A DNA stretch of 64,000 nucleotides from Curvibacter cyanobacteriorum (GCF_028649475.1 NZ_JAQSIP010000011.1:62001-126000), one strand, 5' to 3'; numbered from the stretch's first letter, positions 38,778 to 47,554 are shown. A program made the numbers and translations. Notes: generated by a model not told the origin, from the sequence alone.

Positions 38778-40496
38778 TCAACTGAAGAAATAAAGCTGGC
38801 CCAGGGCCACGGTCTGGATCGGCGGCACGGTGGCGTGCACACCGTTGACGCGCACCGCAAAGGTCTCGGAATCGACCTCGATGTCCGGCGTGGCGCTGTT
38901 GCGCACCATCGAGGCCTTGGTGATGGCCCGGGTGCCGATCACGGGCTCGACGCGGCGTTGCAGGCCATAGCGCTCGGCGATGCCGCGCTCGTGGGCCGCG
39001 CGCGAGGTGAAGGTCAGGCAGGTGCGGTGCAGCGCCGAGGCAAAGGCGCCGTACATGGGCCGGTAGATCACTGGCTGGGGCGTCGGCAGCGAAGCGTTGG
39101 GGTCGCCCATGGTGGCCCAGGCGATCAGGCCGCCCTTGATGACGAACTTGGGCTTGGCGCCAAAGAAGGCAGGCTCCCACAGCACCAGATCGGCGAACTT
39201 GCCCACCTCGACCGAGCCGATCAGGTGGCTCACGCCGTGCGTGATCGCCGGGTTGATGGTGACCTTGGCCAGGTAACGCAGCACACGTTGGTTGTCGTGC
39301 TCGGCCGCGTCCTCGGCCAGCTTGCCATGCGCCTTCTTCATGAAGTCGGCGGTCTGGATGGCGCGGGTGAAGCTCTCACCGACCCGGCCCATGGCCTGGG
39401 AGTCGCTGGAGATCATCGAGATGGCGCCCAGGTCCTGCAGCACGCTTTCAGCGGCGATGGTCTCGACCCGCACCCGGCTCTCGGCGAAGGACACGTCCGA
39501 CGGGATCTTGGGGTTGAGGTTGTGACAGACCATGATCATGTCGAACAGCTCGGCCTGCGAATTGACGCCGAAGGGCAGCGTCGGGTTGGTCGAGCTGGGC
39601 AACACGTTTTGCAGCGAGGCCACACGGATGATGTCGGGCGCATGGCCGCCACCCGCCCCTTCGGTGTGGTAGGTGTGGATGGTGCGGCCGTCGAAGGCGG
39701 CGATGGTGTTTTCGACAAAGCCCGCCTCGTTGAGCGAGTCGGTGTGGATGCAGACCTGCACGTCCATGGCGTCGGCCACTTCCAGCGAGGCGCGGATGGC
39801 GCCCGGCGTGCTGCCCCAGTCTTCGTGCACCTTGAGGCCCATGGCCCCGTCTTCGACCTGCTCGACCAAGGTGGCGATGCCCGACGAGTTGCCCTTGCCG
39901 GTGAAGCCCACATTGACCGGCAGGCCGTCGAAGGCGCGCATCATCATCTCGGTGCTCCAGGGGCCGCCGGTGATGGTGGTGCCGTTGGTGCCGTCGGTCG
40001 GCCCCAGGCCGCCCCCGATGAGGGTGGTGATGCCGCCCGACAGGGCCGCCTGGGCCTGCTGCGGCGAGATCATGTGCACATGGGAGTCGATGCCGCCCGC
40101 GGTCAGGATCAGGTGCTCGCCCGAGATCACATCGGTGGCCGGGCCCACCGCCAGCGTGGGGGTGATGCCCGGCATGGTGGCGGGATTGCCCGCCTTGCCG
40201 ATGCCGCAGATGTTGCCGTTTTTGATGCCCACGTCGGCCTTGATGACCCCGAGGCAGGCGTCCAGGATGGTGACGTTGGTGATCAGCAGGTCGGGGGCGC
40301 CGCCGCGGCTGCTGAGCTGGTTGTCCAGGCCCATGCCGTCGCGCAGGGTTTTGCCACCGCCGTAGACCGCTTCATCGCCGTAGCCGCGCAGGTCCTTCTC
40401 GATTTGCACCAGCAGGCTGGTGTTGCCCAGGCGAATGCGATCGCCGGTCGTGGGGCCGAACAGGTCGGCATTTTGTTGGCGGGTGATTCTTGACAT
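38778..40496 (-). CDS. ureC: Urease alpha subunit (catalytic)
   Basis: The 572-aa catalytic subunit that hydrolyses urea to ammonia and carbamate on two nickel ions. Using the Klebsiella numbering offset of five, all ligands are present: His139 and His141 (DSHVHM), the carbamylated Lys222 (GLKVHEDWG), His224, His251 and His277 ([11 protein letters not shown]), and Asp365 (SDSQAMG). The flap carries Cys324 and the general acid/base His325 in MVCHNLNP; the next residue is Asn where Klebsiella has His. Start [16 protein letters not shown] is standard. Cotranscribed with ureB and ureE. Confidence 0.97.
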   Translation of the reverse strand: MSRITRQQNADLFGPTTGDRIRLGNTSLLVQIEKDLRGYGDEAVYGGGKTLRDGMGLDNQLSSRGGAPDLLITNVTILDACLGVIKADVGIKNGNICGIGKAGNPATMPGITPTLAVGPATDVISGEHLILTAGGIDSHVHMISPQQAQAALSGGITTLIGGGLGPTDGTNGTTITGGPWSTEMMMRAFDGLPVNVGFTGKGNSSGIATLVEQVEDGAMGLKVHEDWGSTPGAIRASLEVADAMDVQVCIHTDSLNEAGFVENTIAAFDGRTIHTYHTEGAGGGHAPDIIRVASLQNVLPSSTNPTLPFGVNSQAELFDMIMVCHNLNPKIPSDVSFAESRVRVETIAAESVLQDLGAISMISSDSQAMGRVGESFTRAIQTADFMKKAHGKLAEDAAEHDNQRVLRYLAKVTINPAITHGVSHLIGSVEVGKFADLVLWEPAFFGAKPKFVIKGGLIAWATMGDPNASLPTPQPVIYRPMYGAFASALHRTCLTFTSRAAHERGIAERYGLQRRVEPVIGTRAITKASMVRNSATPDIEVDSETFAVRVNGVHATVPPIQTVALGQLYFFS

Positions 40497-40513
40497 ATCG
40501 ATCCTTCAGGCCA

Positions 40514-40939
40514 TCAGGCGTCGGGCGTGTTTTTGAAGCCTGCCAATTGCAGGTGATGCATGGCCAAAGCCAGACGCGGTCGATACGGGTGGTCGCGCTC
40601 ATTACCGACCCAGCCATCCACCAAATTATTGAAACCCACCACCCGCTCGGCGCCGGCATACGGCACCAGGTGGACGGTTTTCTCGTCGCCGGGTTCAAAT
40701 CGAACCGCGGTGGTGGCTGGAATATCGAGGCGCATCCCAAAGGCCTGGGCGCGGTCAAAATCCAAGAAACCATTCACTTCGAAAAAGTGAAAATGAGAGC
40801 CGATTTGCACCGGGCGGTCGCCGGTGTTGCGCACCTTGAGCGTGGTGACCGGACGGCCCACGTTCATCTCGAGGTCACCAGCGGCCAGGATCACGCCGCC
40901 GACCGGGCAGTTTTGAAGGGGGTCTTGAGGGGTCGTCAT
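40514..40939 (-). CDS. ureB: Urease beta subunit
   Basis: The 141-aa structural beta subunit. Landmarks are [43 protein letters not shown] and [29 protein letters not shown], both highly conserved. The C-terminal 30 residues ([30 protein letters not shown]) go beyond the usual about 105-aa core, so the tail is longer than typical. Spacing to ureA is 15 bases and to ureC 17. Confidence 0.95.
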   Translation of the reverse strand: MTTPQDPLQNCPVGGVILAAGDLEMNVGRPVTTLKVRNTGDRPVQIGSHFHFFEVNGFLDFDRAQAFGMRLDIPATTAVRFEPGDEKTVHLVPYAGAERVVGFNNLVDGWVGNERDHPYRPRLALAMHHLQLAGFKNTPDA

Positions 40940-40954
40940 GGGGGCTCCGGCGTG

Positions 40955-41257
40955 TCATCGAATGGGGGTGTGGACCGTGATCAAGCGGCTGCCGTCCGTG
41001 AAGACGCCCTCCACCTGCACGTTGGGAACCATGTCGGCCACGCCGTCCATGACATCGGCACGCGTCAGCACCTGGCTGGCCAGGGTCATGACGTCCTCGA
41101 CGGATTTGCCTTCCCGGGCGCCTTCCAGCGCGGCGGCGCTGATCACCGCCACGGCCTCCGGGTGATTCAGCAGCAGGCCCCGGCCCTTGCGCTGCAACGC
41201 GACCATGGCCAGGGTGTGAATCAATAATTTGTCCAGCTCTCTGGGGGCCAAATGCAT
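40955..41257 (-). CDS. ureA: Urease gamma subunit
   Basis: The 100-aa gamma subunit, first gene of the operon. [35 protein letters not shown] is the standard N-terminus, and the family C-terminus [21 protein letters not shown] is complete. AAGGAG sits six bases before the ATG at 41257; an upstream ATG at 41320 would put the inverted repeats of the promoter inside the protein. Confidence 0.96.
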   Translation of the reverse strand: MHLAPRELDKLLIHTLAMVALQRKGRGLLLNHPEAVAVISAAALEGAREGKSVEDVMTLASQVLTRADVMDGVADMVPNVQVEGVFTDGSRLITVHTPIR

Positions 41258-41724
41258 ATTTACTCCTTGGGTAATGAATACCCGGCGGCGCCGGCTGATA
41301 CTCAAGATCCGAATATCCAACAGAGATATTCATCATTGATTCCGGCCTGGGTGGATAAAACCGAAGCCAGCTTAGCCCCTGAAATAAAGACGATTTGTAT
41401 CCAACTGAGCGGTGCTGGATAGCGATGTAAATATGGTGCGAAATGTTCGCTGGAGTTGTATCTAGCCGCCGCCAATTCACACGTGGCGCGGTGGTCAGCG
41501 CGCGTTGCAAGCGGACGAATGGGGCCAAACCAGGCCTCGGCCAGCGCAACGGCGGGCTTGGCTGGACGCAAGGAAGCGCCAAGGCCAACTGACGGTCTGT
41601 GGCCTGGGCCCTGGCGGGCCGGGCTCAATTCAAGATGTCGGGGGAAGGGGTCATGCGGGCGCTGTGGGCCCCAGACCGTCCCGGCCACCGACGCAGAGTC
41701 GGAGCGGGCGCTGAATGAAGAAAC
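41258..41724. other. Urease promoter region and island-flanking DNA
   Basis: 467 bases upstream of ureA up to the island boundary. AT-rich blocks at 41285-41345 and 41380-41450 likely hold the urease promoter, with three regularly spaced half-sites (next entry) and GGGTA-ATGAA-TACCC at 41269-41283. From about 41460 to 41720 the DNA is GC-rich; short open frames there show no ribosome-binding site or recognisable protein. Confidence 0.45.
41297..41331. promoter_or_regulatory. Triple half-site array in the urease promoter
   Basis: GATACTC (41297-41303), GAATATC (41311-41317) and GATATTC (41325-41331) start at exact 14-bp intervals. The second and third form a perfect 7-bp inverted repeat with a 7-bp spacer, about 55-75 bases upstream of the ureA start. 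Candidate operator for a urea, nitrogen or nickel regulator; the binding protein is unknown. Confidence 0.4.
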
Positions 41725-41755
41725 TGGTGCGGCTGGCGGGGATCGAACCCACGAC
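41725..41755. repeat. attL: 31-bp duplicate of tRNA-Arg 3' end
   Basis: Identical to 47329-47359. It covers, on the minus strand, the T arm and acceptor 3' strand of tRNA-Arg plus CCA. Only this fragment is present, so it does not encode a tRNA; it is the far attachment site. Confidence 0.85.
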
Positions 41756-41816
41756 TAGCCTCTCACTACATCGACAAAATTCTAATCTAGTTGTAGTAAC
41801 TCTTCGTGTCAGTATA

Positions 41817-41871
41817 CATTGACCCTTCGCGCAAGTGCAAGCGATCTTCTCACTTGTGAAAAAGGTCAATG
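41817..41871. repeat. Nested symmetric inverted repeats near attL
   Basis: CATTGACC (41817-41824) and GGTCAATG (41864-41871) enclose CAAGTG (41832-41837) and CACTTG (41851-41856), with 7-base spacers on both sides and a 13-base loop. The loop contains AGCGATCTTCT, repeated directly at 41881-41891. It could be a terminator for the adjacent minus-strand gene, a small structured RNA, or arm-type recombinase sites. Confidence 0.45.
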
Positions 41872-41905
41872 ACTCTATGCAGCGATCTTCTAGTGAGTCG
41901 GCAGC

Positions 41906-43015
41906 CTAAACTCTCAAGAATTTAGAAAACGTTGCCACCCAATCTTCAGCACGCGATTGCGGCAATGTAGAAAATGCATAGCACAAATCCTCAATACTAG
42001 CACCCTCTAGAGCCACCCCAATATAAGCACCAGAATCTATCCCCATATCTGCAAATTTATCGTGAAACTCCAAAAGAATACCAAGGCTCAGATCCCTTCT
42101 TGTCTCTGCATCAGTTGCATCAGTGCGCGCCACACCGGAAATTCGGGAAAGCCGAAGCTGACGCACATTACGATTAATCACCTGAACAATTTTTAAAACT
42201 GCCTCCTGCGCTGCCGGACTAACAAGCAGGGCAGCTGAATCCAAAAAGCTTTGACGCCAGCTCAAATATCGATAGAAATTGTGTATTCCAACATATGGAA
42301 AAACATGCTTAATAGCATCAAAATACAATCCATACGCCTTCTCAGCATTACTAATGCTGAGCCCTCCCGAGAACTTAACATGCTCCTCAGCATATAAATT
42401 CACAGCATTCCCACTATATATCTCCCAAAGGTTTAAGTAGCATTTATAGTTCCCCGCCTTGGCGCCAGCATTGAGCATATCGACCGCTCGCCGCAAGTCG
42501 GCCCTGCCAGCGAGCCCCCAGAGATAAATATCAGCAAGAGGAATATAAGCATCCTTATTTCCCATCGCTATTGCTCGCTGAAAACTCACCACAGCATCAT
42601 CAAAACTTTGCCACTCGTCACCATCTCCATCCATCTGCCGGCAACCAAGCTCATAGAAATCTTGAGCAACTTCGCCAACTTCTTCTATAAAAGAATCTCT
42701 GTCAGACTCTTGGGTCGGCAGAAAATTAGAGCAAATCCTATCAACTATGGCAACCGCATCTTTTAGAGGCAACTCAAAAAACTCTCTCGCAGGATTATTT
42801 CTATGACCCATTCGAGTTAACTCGGAGTGGATCTGCTGCTCAGCCAGTACTGAATCAGAAATCTTCGCTTCATAAGCAACGATAAATGGCTGCGGAACGC
42901 CGGATGTGGCTGACAATTCTTGCGCGCGCTCCTCTGGACGCCTATTGGTTCTCCCAATTTTCAACAAACCCTTCAGCGAAGGATTAATTAATATGTATAT
43001 ATATTGATCCGACAC
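41906..43015 (-). CDS. GIY-YIG (T5orf172-type) nuclease domain fused to Sel1-like repeats
   Basis: A 369-aa protein. Residues 4-85 match the T5orf172/MUG113 branch of GIY-YIG nucleases: YIYILINP, LKIGRTNRRPEERAQELS, TSGVPQPFIVAYEAKI, EQQIHSEL and the catalytic Glu candidate in REFFELP. Residues 125-230 contain Sel1-type TPR-like units (FDDAVVSFQRAIAMGNKDAYIPLADIYLWG, LRRAVDMLNAGAKAGNYKCYLNLWEIYSG). The C-terminal 140 residues are helical and unrecognised. Codon use is much more AT-rich than in the flanks. The likely role is DNA cleavage guided by protein contacts, perhaps in defence against phage or in element maintenance, but this is inference. The start at 43015 is followed by the family N-terminus. 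Confidence 0.72.
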   Translation of the reverse strand: MSDQYIYILINPSLKGLLKIGRTNRRPEERAQELSATSGVPQPFIVAYEAKISDSVLAEQQIHSELTRMGHRNNPAREFFELPLKDAVAIVDRICSNFLPTQESDRDSFIEEVGEVAQDFYELGCRQMDGDGDEWQSFDDAVVSFQRAIAMGNKDAYIPLADIYLWGLAGRADLRRAVDMLNAGAKAGNYKCYLNLWEIYSGNAVNLYAEEHVKFSGGLSISNAEKAYGLYFDAIKHVFPYVGIHNFYRYLSWRQSFLDSAALLVSPAAQEAVLKIVQVINRNVRQLRLSRISGVARTDATDAETRRDLSLGILLEFHDKFADMGIDSGAYIGVALEGASIEDLCYAFSTLPQSRAEDWVATFSKFLRV

Positions 43016-43230
43016 AAAACCCCCTTAGCAATACAGCAAAAAAATCAAACCAGAAGAAAAATCATCAATCAAATCGAAAACCATCAACACCCAAAAATCA
43101 AAAACCACCAACAAATACAGCGCATTAAACGCAACGCTCACACCAAAAGCGAGTAGACGTCGGCTTTCAAAATTCGGATAAATTCATGAAAACAGCATGA
43201 CAAGACAGATGGAAACATCGCCACAAGTTC

Positions 43231-43800
43231 TCAACAATTAATAATACCAGCATTCAGATACTTATAAACAGTCCCCCGGCTAATTTTGAAATCCCGCGCC
43301 AGGAGCGCCTTTGACTCGCCAGAGGCCGCTCGACTCCGTAGGGCATTGACCTGCTCCGAAGTCAATGCGGGCTTGCGGCCCTTGTAGACCCCGCGCTCCT
43401 TCGCCTTAACGATCCCCTCCTTTTGACGCTCTCGGATGATCGTCCGCTCAAACTCGCCAACCGCGCCAAGCATGGACAGCAACAGATTGGCCATTGGCGA
43501 ATCATCGCCTGTGAAGGTAATGTTCTCCTTGTGAAAGCGGACGACCACGCCCCGGGCGTTCAGGTCTTTGACCAGCTTGCGAAGGTCATCAAGGGAACGT
43601 GCCAATCGGTCCATCGAATGCACGTGCAGGACATCACCCTCCCGGAGGTGTGACAGGCACCTCTCAAGCTCGGGCCGCTTGGTGTCCTTGCCGCTGGCCT
43701 TGTCCTCAAATCTCTTGTCCAACTCCACGCCATCAAGTTGCCGCTGGGTGTTCTGCTCTTGTGTGGACACCCGCAGGTAGCCGACTTGTTGTCCGCTCAT
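43231..43800 (-). CDS. Serine recombinase (resolvase/invertase family)
   Basis: A 189-aa Tn3-resolvase/DNA-invertase family recombinase. The catalytic N-terminal domain has YLRVSTQEQN with the nucleophile Ser, VHSMDRLARSLDDLRKLV with the active-site Arg, and the E-helix region LLSMLGAVGEFERTIIRERQKEGI; the C-terminal HTH has ALTSEQVNALRSRAASGESKALLARDFKISRGTVYKYL. It appears intact. The ATG at 43800 has AAGGA upstream; an upstream TTG/ATG extension is not conserved. It could act as an invertase or resolvase on the repeats upstream of the gene. Codon use is intermediate. Confidence 0.88.
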   Translation of the reverse strand: MSGQQVGYLRVSTQEQNTQRQLDGVELDKRFEDKASGKDTKRPELERCLSHLREGDVLHVHSMDRLARSLDDLRKLVKDLNARGVVVRFHKENITFTGDDSPMANLLLSMLGAVGEFERTIIRERQKEGIVKAKERGVYKGRKPALTSEQVNALRSRAASGESKALLARDFKISRGTVYKYLNAGIINC

Positions 43801-43815
43801 CTTTATTCCTTGTGT

Positions 43816-43932
43816 TGTCAGCTTTGGGTCTAGACCCTTTGCTCTTGATGTCAGGAAATTCAAACATTGAATCTAATCTGACGCTTTTGGTGTCAGGCCG
43901 AATTGTCAGCCTGGGGTGTAGGCATCCTGACA
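43816..43932. promoter_or_regulatory. Cluster of TGTCAG motifs, candidate recombinase site
   Basis: Upstream of the serine recombinase, TGTCAG occurs at 43816, 43849, 43891 and 43904, and CTGACA at 43927-43932. Between the first two is the perfect palindrome GGGTCTAGACCC (43826-43837) with AGC and GCT flanking it. Resolvase res sites are built of inverted and direct copies of such short subsites with a palindromic crossover core. A promoter/operator role is also possible. Confidence 0.45.
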
Positions 43933-44015
43933 CTCAGTTGATGGGTCGCCCGTGTCGGGGTGGCGAGGCGCTACGATCCACACACGGCGCCCGGTAGAGG
44001 TGCTGGGAGGTTACG

Positions 44016-44237
44016 ATGTTCGTTGATGGCTTTGATCCCGTGGCCCGCTTGGCGGCCTGCCGTTGCTCCCGCTGTGTGGCGCTCGGCTTGACCGAGACGG
44101 ATGGAGGCACCGTGGCCGCTGCCCGTCCCGAGGATCGGCACCAGCCCGAGTTCACCATCTGCCCGAGCATCTACGCTCGGTGTCCTGCCTGTGGGCTGGT
44201 GGGTGAGTGGACGGGAATGGAAGCCCGGGAAGACTGA
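44016..44237 (+). CDS. Small double-CxxC protein (hypothetical)
   Basis: A 73-aa protein not recognised. It has CRCSRC near residue 15 and CPACG near 56, a pair of Cys knuckles that could form a zinc ribbon. GGGAGG lies five bases before the ATG, and the composition is normal for the island. It sits just after the recombinase regulatory region, divergent from it, so it may be a partner or simply cargo. Its reality rests on the ribosome-binding site and the Cys pattern. Confidence 0.5.
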   Translation: MFVDGFDPVARLAACRCSRCVALGLTETDGGTVAAARPEDRHQPEFTICPSIYARCPACGLVGEWTGMEARED

Positions 44238-44451
44238 GGCCCGAGGCTTTTCTGAATGCGGCTCTGGCAGGGCTGGATGAGGCCGTGAGGGGTGGCAGAG
44301 GGGGGGGGAGAATAGTTGCTTTGATTCCTTGATTGGGCTCTCGAATGTTTGAGGGTGAAACCTTTCGTGTCCTCGCAATAGCAGCGCTCCTTCGGACCTC
44401 ATAGTGCATCCCGACCACCCAAAGAGGTGGTTCCTTCTGGTGAGGTAAACA

Positions 44452-45489
44452 ATGATGTCCCGACTTCTAGACGAACGCTCGCGCCACGCGGCCGCATGTT
44501 TTTTGACGATGTGCCTATGTGCCTGCGGAGGCGGAGGAAGCACCTCTGGCTCTAGCAGCTCGACAGGCTCAACCGATGGATCGGCAGCGATCACGATAAC
44601 TGCGGTGGCGGAAGGGGACTCTTTGACTTATGCCCTGACCAGCACGGATCCGTCCACCTCTGCGACAACAGGTAGTTTCTACACACGGACGTACACGGGT
44701 TTTCAGGCTGATGGCTCGTTCTTGCAGACCACCACGTTTAGCAATGCTCAGCGCCAAACTCGCTCCATGACGACAGATGGAAAGTGGACCTCAAACACGG
44801 CAATGACGGCAGACGGCAAATGCACGAACTCTGTGCCCGTCAACACGGTGGGGAGTGCTCTCACGGTCGGGCAGAGCTGGTCGGTTTCTTACACCCAGAC
44901 ATGCCAGTCGAACCTCACAACAGTTGCCACACTCGCAGGCAGCGTCAATGGAATTGAGTCTGTGACCACACCGGCAGGTACGTTCAACGCCTACAAGGTT
45001 GTTCAGACCGAGACCGGATCTCAGACATCAGTAGGCAACACCACAAGCTCTTACGAAAAGAGGGCCACCTGCTGGCGGGAGGTCCACATGCTCCAGGATG
45101 TGGCTTGTGATGAAGTGGTGACGAGCACGAGCGCTACTGGCCTCGTTACCTCGACGCAGAACTCATCGAAGTTGATCGGGATGTCGGTGACCAAATTTGC
45201 AGGCAGTGTTCCAACGGTTGCCCGCTTTGCAGGTTCATGGTCAATCGCTCTGAGAGTTCCTCAGTCCATTACCTACTGTAGCGCAGTGGCCAATGAGACT
45301 GGTGCACTGAAAGGCTCTTGCATGGGTGCCCTGCGCGATTTGGTGGGAACTGTGGATGTGAATGGCTCTTGGCATGCAACCAGACTTGGCTCAAGCCCTT
45401 CAGATAGTTACGACGGGACCGCCAACACTCTCGCCATCTCGAACACACAGACCAACAATGGCATGAGCTGGACAGCGCAGCACGATTGA
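44452..45489 (+). CDS. Putative lipoprotein of unknown function
   Basis: A 345-aa exported lipoprotein: the leader MMSRLLDERSRHAAACFLTMCLCAC ends in a lipobox LCAC followed by GGGGS and a Ser/Thr/Gly linker. The rest is beta-rich and low in charged residues, with repeats of SVNGIESVTTPAGTFNAYKV character, a motif of outer-membrane-associated DUF3108-like/TapB2-like proteins. GAGG lies eight bases before the ATG at 44452. It is cargo of the island with no partner; function unknown. Composition is lower in G+C than the chromosome. Confidence 0.65.
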   Translation: MMSRLLDERSRHAAACFLTMCLCACGGGGSTSGSSSSTGSTDGSAAITITAVAEGDSLTYALTSTDPSTSATTGSFYTRTYTGFQADGSFLQTTTFSNAQRQTRSMTTDGKWTSNTAMTADGKCTNSVPVNTVGSALTVGQSWSVSYTQTCQSNLTTVATLAGSVNGIESVTTPAGTFNAYKVVQTETGSQTSVGNTTSSYEKRATCWREVHMLQDVACDEVVTSTSATGLVTSTQNSSKLIGMSVTKFAGSVPTVARFAGSWSIALRVPQSITYCSAVANETGALKGSCMGALRDLVGTVDVNGSWHATRLGSSPSDSYDGTANTLAISNTQTNNGMSWTAQHD

Positions 45490-45502
45490 CACACCAGCCT
45501 TA

Positions 45503-47226
45503 TCACCGGGTAGGAATGCGTACAGGCATCACCAACTTCGACAACTGCTCTAGCTTCCGACGGAACGGCTCCGGTCCAAAGATGTAGTGCCTGTTCTGCA
45601 TCGCGGTGGTGCTGCCATCGCTGTGCCCCGTGAGTTCCTTCGAGACCACCCCCTGATTGCGGCACTCGGTGATGAAGGTCTTGCGCAGGGTGTATGCCCC
45701 CGTGATCTGTTCACCGGGTGGCGCATCGCGCGTGTAGAGGCCGACGGCACGTAGAAGGTCCGCAACGGCCTTGTAGTGGGCTGAGAACGCGTTGCCATTC
45801 TTCAACCGCCATGTGGGGAACAGCCGATCAGCGCCACGCTCCTTGGCCCGTTGAAGGTACTCAGCGAAGCCCAGGCGAACAAGTTCAGCATGGAGGGGAA
45901 CACGACGAGCTTCGCCTGTCTTGATGGAGTTTGTGACCCTCACCCCCGCTGGCGTCTTCTCGTCCAGGTCGATATACCAAACCCCATCGACCTGCCCAAA
46001 GTCCACCTGTGGATTCAACTGGCAGACCTCGCGTGGTCGGGCACCCGTGAAAAGCATCACGACGAACAGCCATTACAGAGGCTCTTGCTTTGGGTCTTGT
46101 GCGATTCGAGCGAACGCATCGCCCTCGAACAAGGTGACCAACTCATCGGGCCTGAGAGCCCGCTGTTGATCCTCCTCGGGCAGTCGGTCCCCCATGTACT
46201 TGATGTGCTTGACGCTCATTGCACGGAAGCCATCGTCACCAAAGGTCTTGGAAGACACATCCAAGAAGGTGCCTAACGGCCCGCGATAGTTGGCCTCGTA
46301 GGTCGTCGGACTCATGACCTTCGCGGCCTTGACCGCAAGCATGGAGGCGATGGACTCACCCGCATCAAACCGCCTTGCCCACTTGTCAGGCAAGCGGCAG
46401 ATGTCACGCATGAAGTCAGTGACCGCCCTCTGCCGAAGGTCGGCGACGGGAAGGTTATGCCCCAGGAACTCGCCAAACAACTGGAGGCAGCGCTTGACCT
46501 TGCGCTTGAAGTCGTTGTCAGGCAACCCCTTGACGTAGTGGTCAATGACGTCACCCTGCGTCACGACAGGGGAGGAGGAGGAACTGACCTCGGGCGAAGG
46601 CGCGGCCAGACTTGCAGGAGCAACGGGCCGGGGCGGTGTCACCACAAACCCGCCGTTGATGCGACTACCGATGTCACGCAGGCCCAACAGCAAGCCCTCC
46701 GTAGCCCTGTACGCTGCCATGTGCAAGCCTGGGGGCCCGGCTCAACCGTCACACCAATGGCCGCCAGCAACTTGCGCATGCGCTCCTTCTCGACGGGGCC
46801 CAAGGCAACCGCGCCAGAACGCAGCCCTTCAACGACGGCTTCGTTTTCGTTGGATCGAATGTCTTCGTAGGCCTCCATCGCATCGTCGTCGGGTACTTAC
46901 ATGCGGACAGCTTCGTCCTCCTCCAGCAAGTAGGAACGGACCGCTTCACGGATGTACTGCCCCTCCTCTGTCGTCGGCTGTTGATGCAACGGCACGGTGG
47001 TTGTTTGAGCCTTGCGGACGGCACGGGCACGCTCGAACTCGGCTTCTATCTCGGCGTTTCTGAACGCAGCCAACTTCCGGGCATCGGCGAGATCCGAGGT
47101 CTTCAACGACTCATTGAACTCACCACGCCCGATGATTGGGATGAGGCCATCCTCGACACGGCGACGGAACCAGAACACTTTGCCGCGAAGGCGGACGTAG
47201 GGGGGAAACCTCACTTCAGACACCAT
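45503..47226 (-). pseudogene. Decayed tyrosine-recombinase integrase
   Basis: Pieces of a roughly 570-aa site-specific integrase on the minus strand. 46897-47226 encodes the N-terminal domain (VRFPPYVRLRGKVFWFRRRV, DUF6538-like). An in-frame TAA (46897-46899) interrupts it. The middle part continues after a one-base shift in a C run near 46727-46735, and a second in-frame TAA (46073-46075) separates it from the catalytic part at 45503-46060. That part keeps LFTGARPREV with the first Arg, TLRKTF in place of the His-x-x-Arg box, and LTGHSDGSTTAMQNRHY with the Tyr. Protein reading across the lesions is collinear, so this was one gene. Sequencing error could explain the frameshift but hardly both stops. 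Confidence 0.82.
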
Positions 47227-47328
47227 CCAATTGTGACCTGTTGTGGTACAGGTTTGTGGAACAGCGCAGTCTCTGGGAAGGCCCTACTGGCTTGGAAACC
47301 GCTTGTTTAACGGGTTTCCGGGGAGATG

Positions 47329-47359
47329 TGGTGCGGCTGGCGGGGATCGAACCCACGAC
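47329..47359. repeat. attR: 31-bp repeat within tRNA-Arg 3' end
   Basis: The right copy of the island's direct repeat, forming the 3' 31 bases of the intact tRNA-Arg. Identical to 41725-41755. Confidence 0.85.
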
Positions 47360-47404
47360 CCTTGGCTTCGGAGGCCAATACTCTATCCACTGAGCTACAG
47401 CCGC
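47329..47404 (-). tRNA. tRNA-Arg(CCG)
   Basis: Minus-strand 76-base tRNA including encoded CCA. Acceptor GCGGCTG pairs with CAGCCGC, the D arm has AGCTCAGTGGATAGAG, the anticodon loop CTCCGAA gives anticodon CCG (plus strand 47369-47371), and the T arm contains GTTCGATCC. It decodes CGG. It serves as the insertion target of the island. Confidence 0.95.
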
Positions 47405-47554
47405 ATACCGGTTGCCGGTAGGCAGACCTGGATTATGGCACGGCGCCCACCCCTTGCCGGGTGATCGGCTGCCGCGCGCCAGGCGGGGGCGTCCCGGCCG
47501 TCCACCAGACTGCGGCGGCGGCGAGGACCGCGCGGCTGGCGGTCCGCCCGGGGC

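Larger units (their letters stand above)
41725..47328. mobile_element. 5.6-kb genomic island inserted at tRNA-Arg(CCG)
   Basis: The element lies between a 31-bp copy of the tRNA-Arg 3' end (41725-41755) and the intact tRNA at 47329-47404. A tyrosine integrase (decayed) is encoded next to the tRNA, as is usual for tRNA-targeting islands. Cargo: a GIY-YIG/Sel1 protein, a serine recombinase, a double-CxxC protein and a lipoprotein. Base composition is clearly lower in G+C than the flanks, most of all at 41760-43230. Confidence 0.85.

Noticed and set aside
41340..41460. Sigma-54 promoter for urease
   Set aside because: No TGGCAC-N5-TTGCA-like element with correct spacing on the minus strand.
41725..41755. 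Second tRNA-Arg gene
   Set aside because: Only the 3' 31 bases are present; D arm and anticodon arm are missing, so it is the island's attachment copy.
41456..41758. Short open frames between the urease promoter and attL
   Set aside because: No ribosome-binding site, no recognisable protein, and part of the reading crosses the tRNA repeat.
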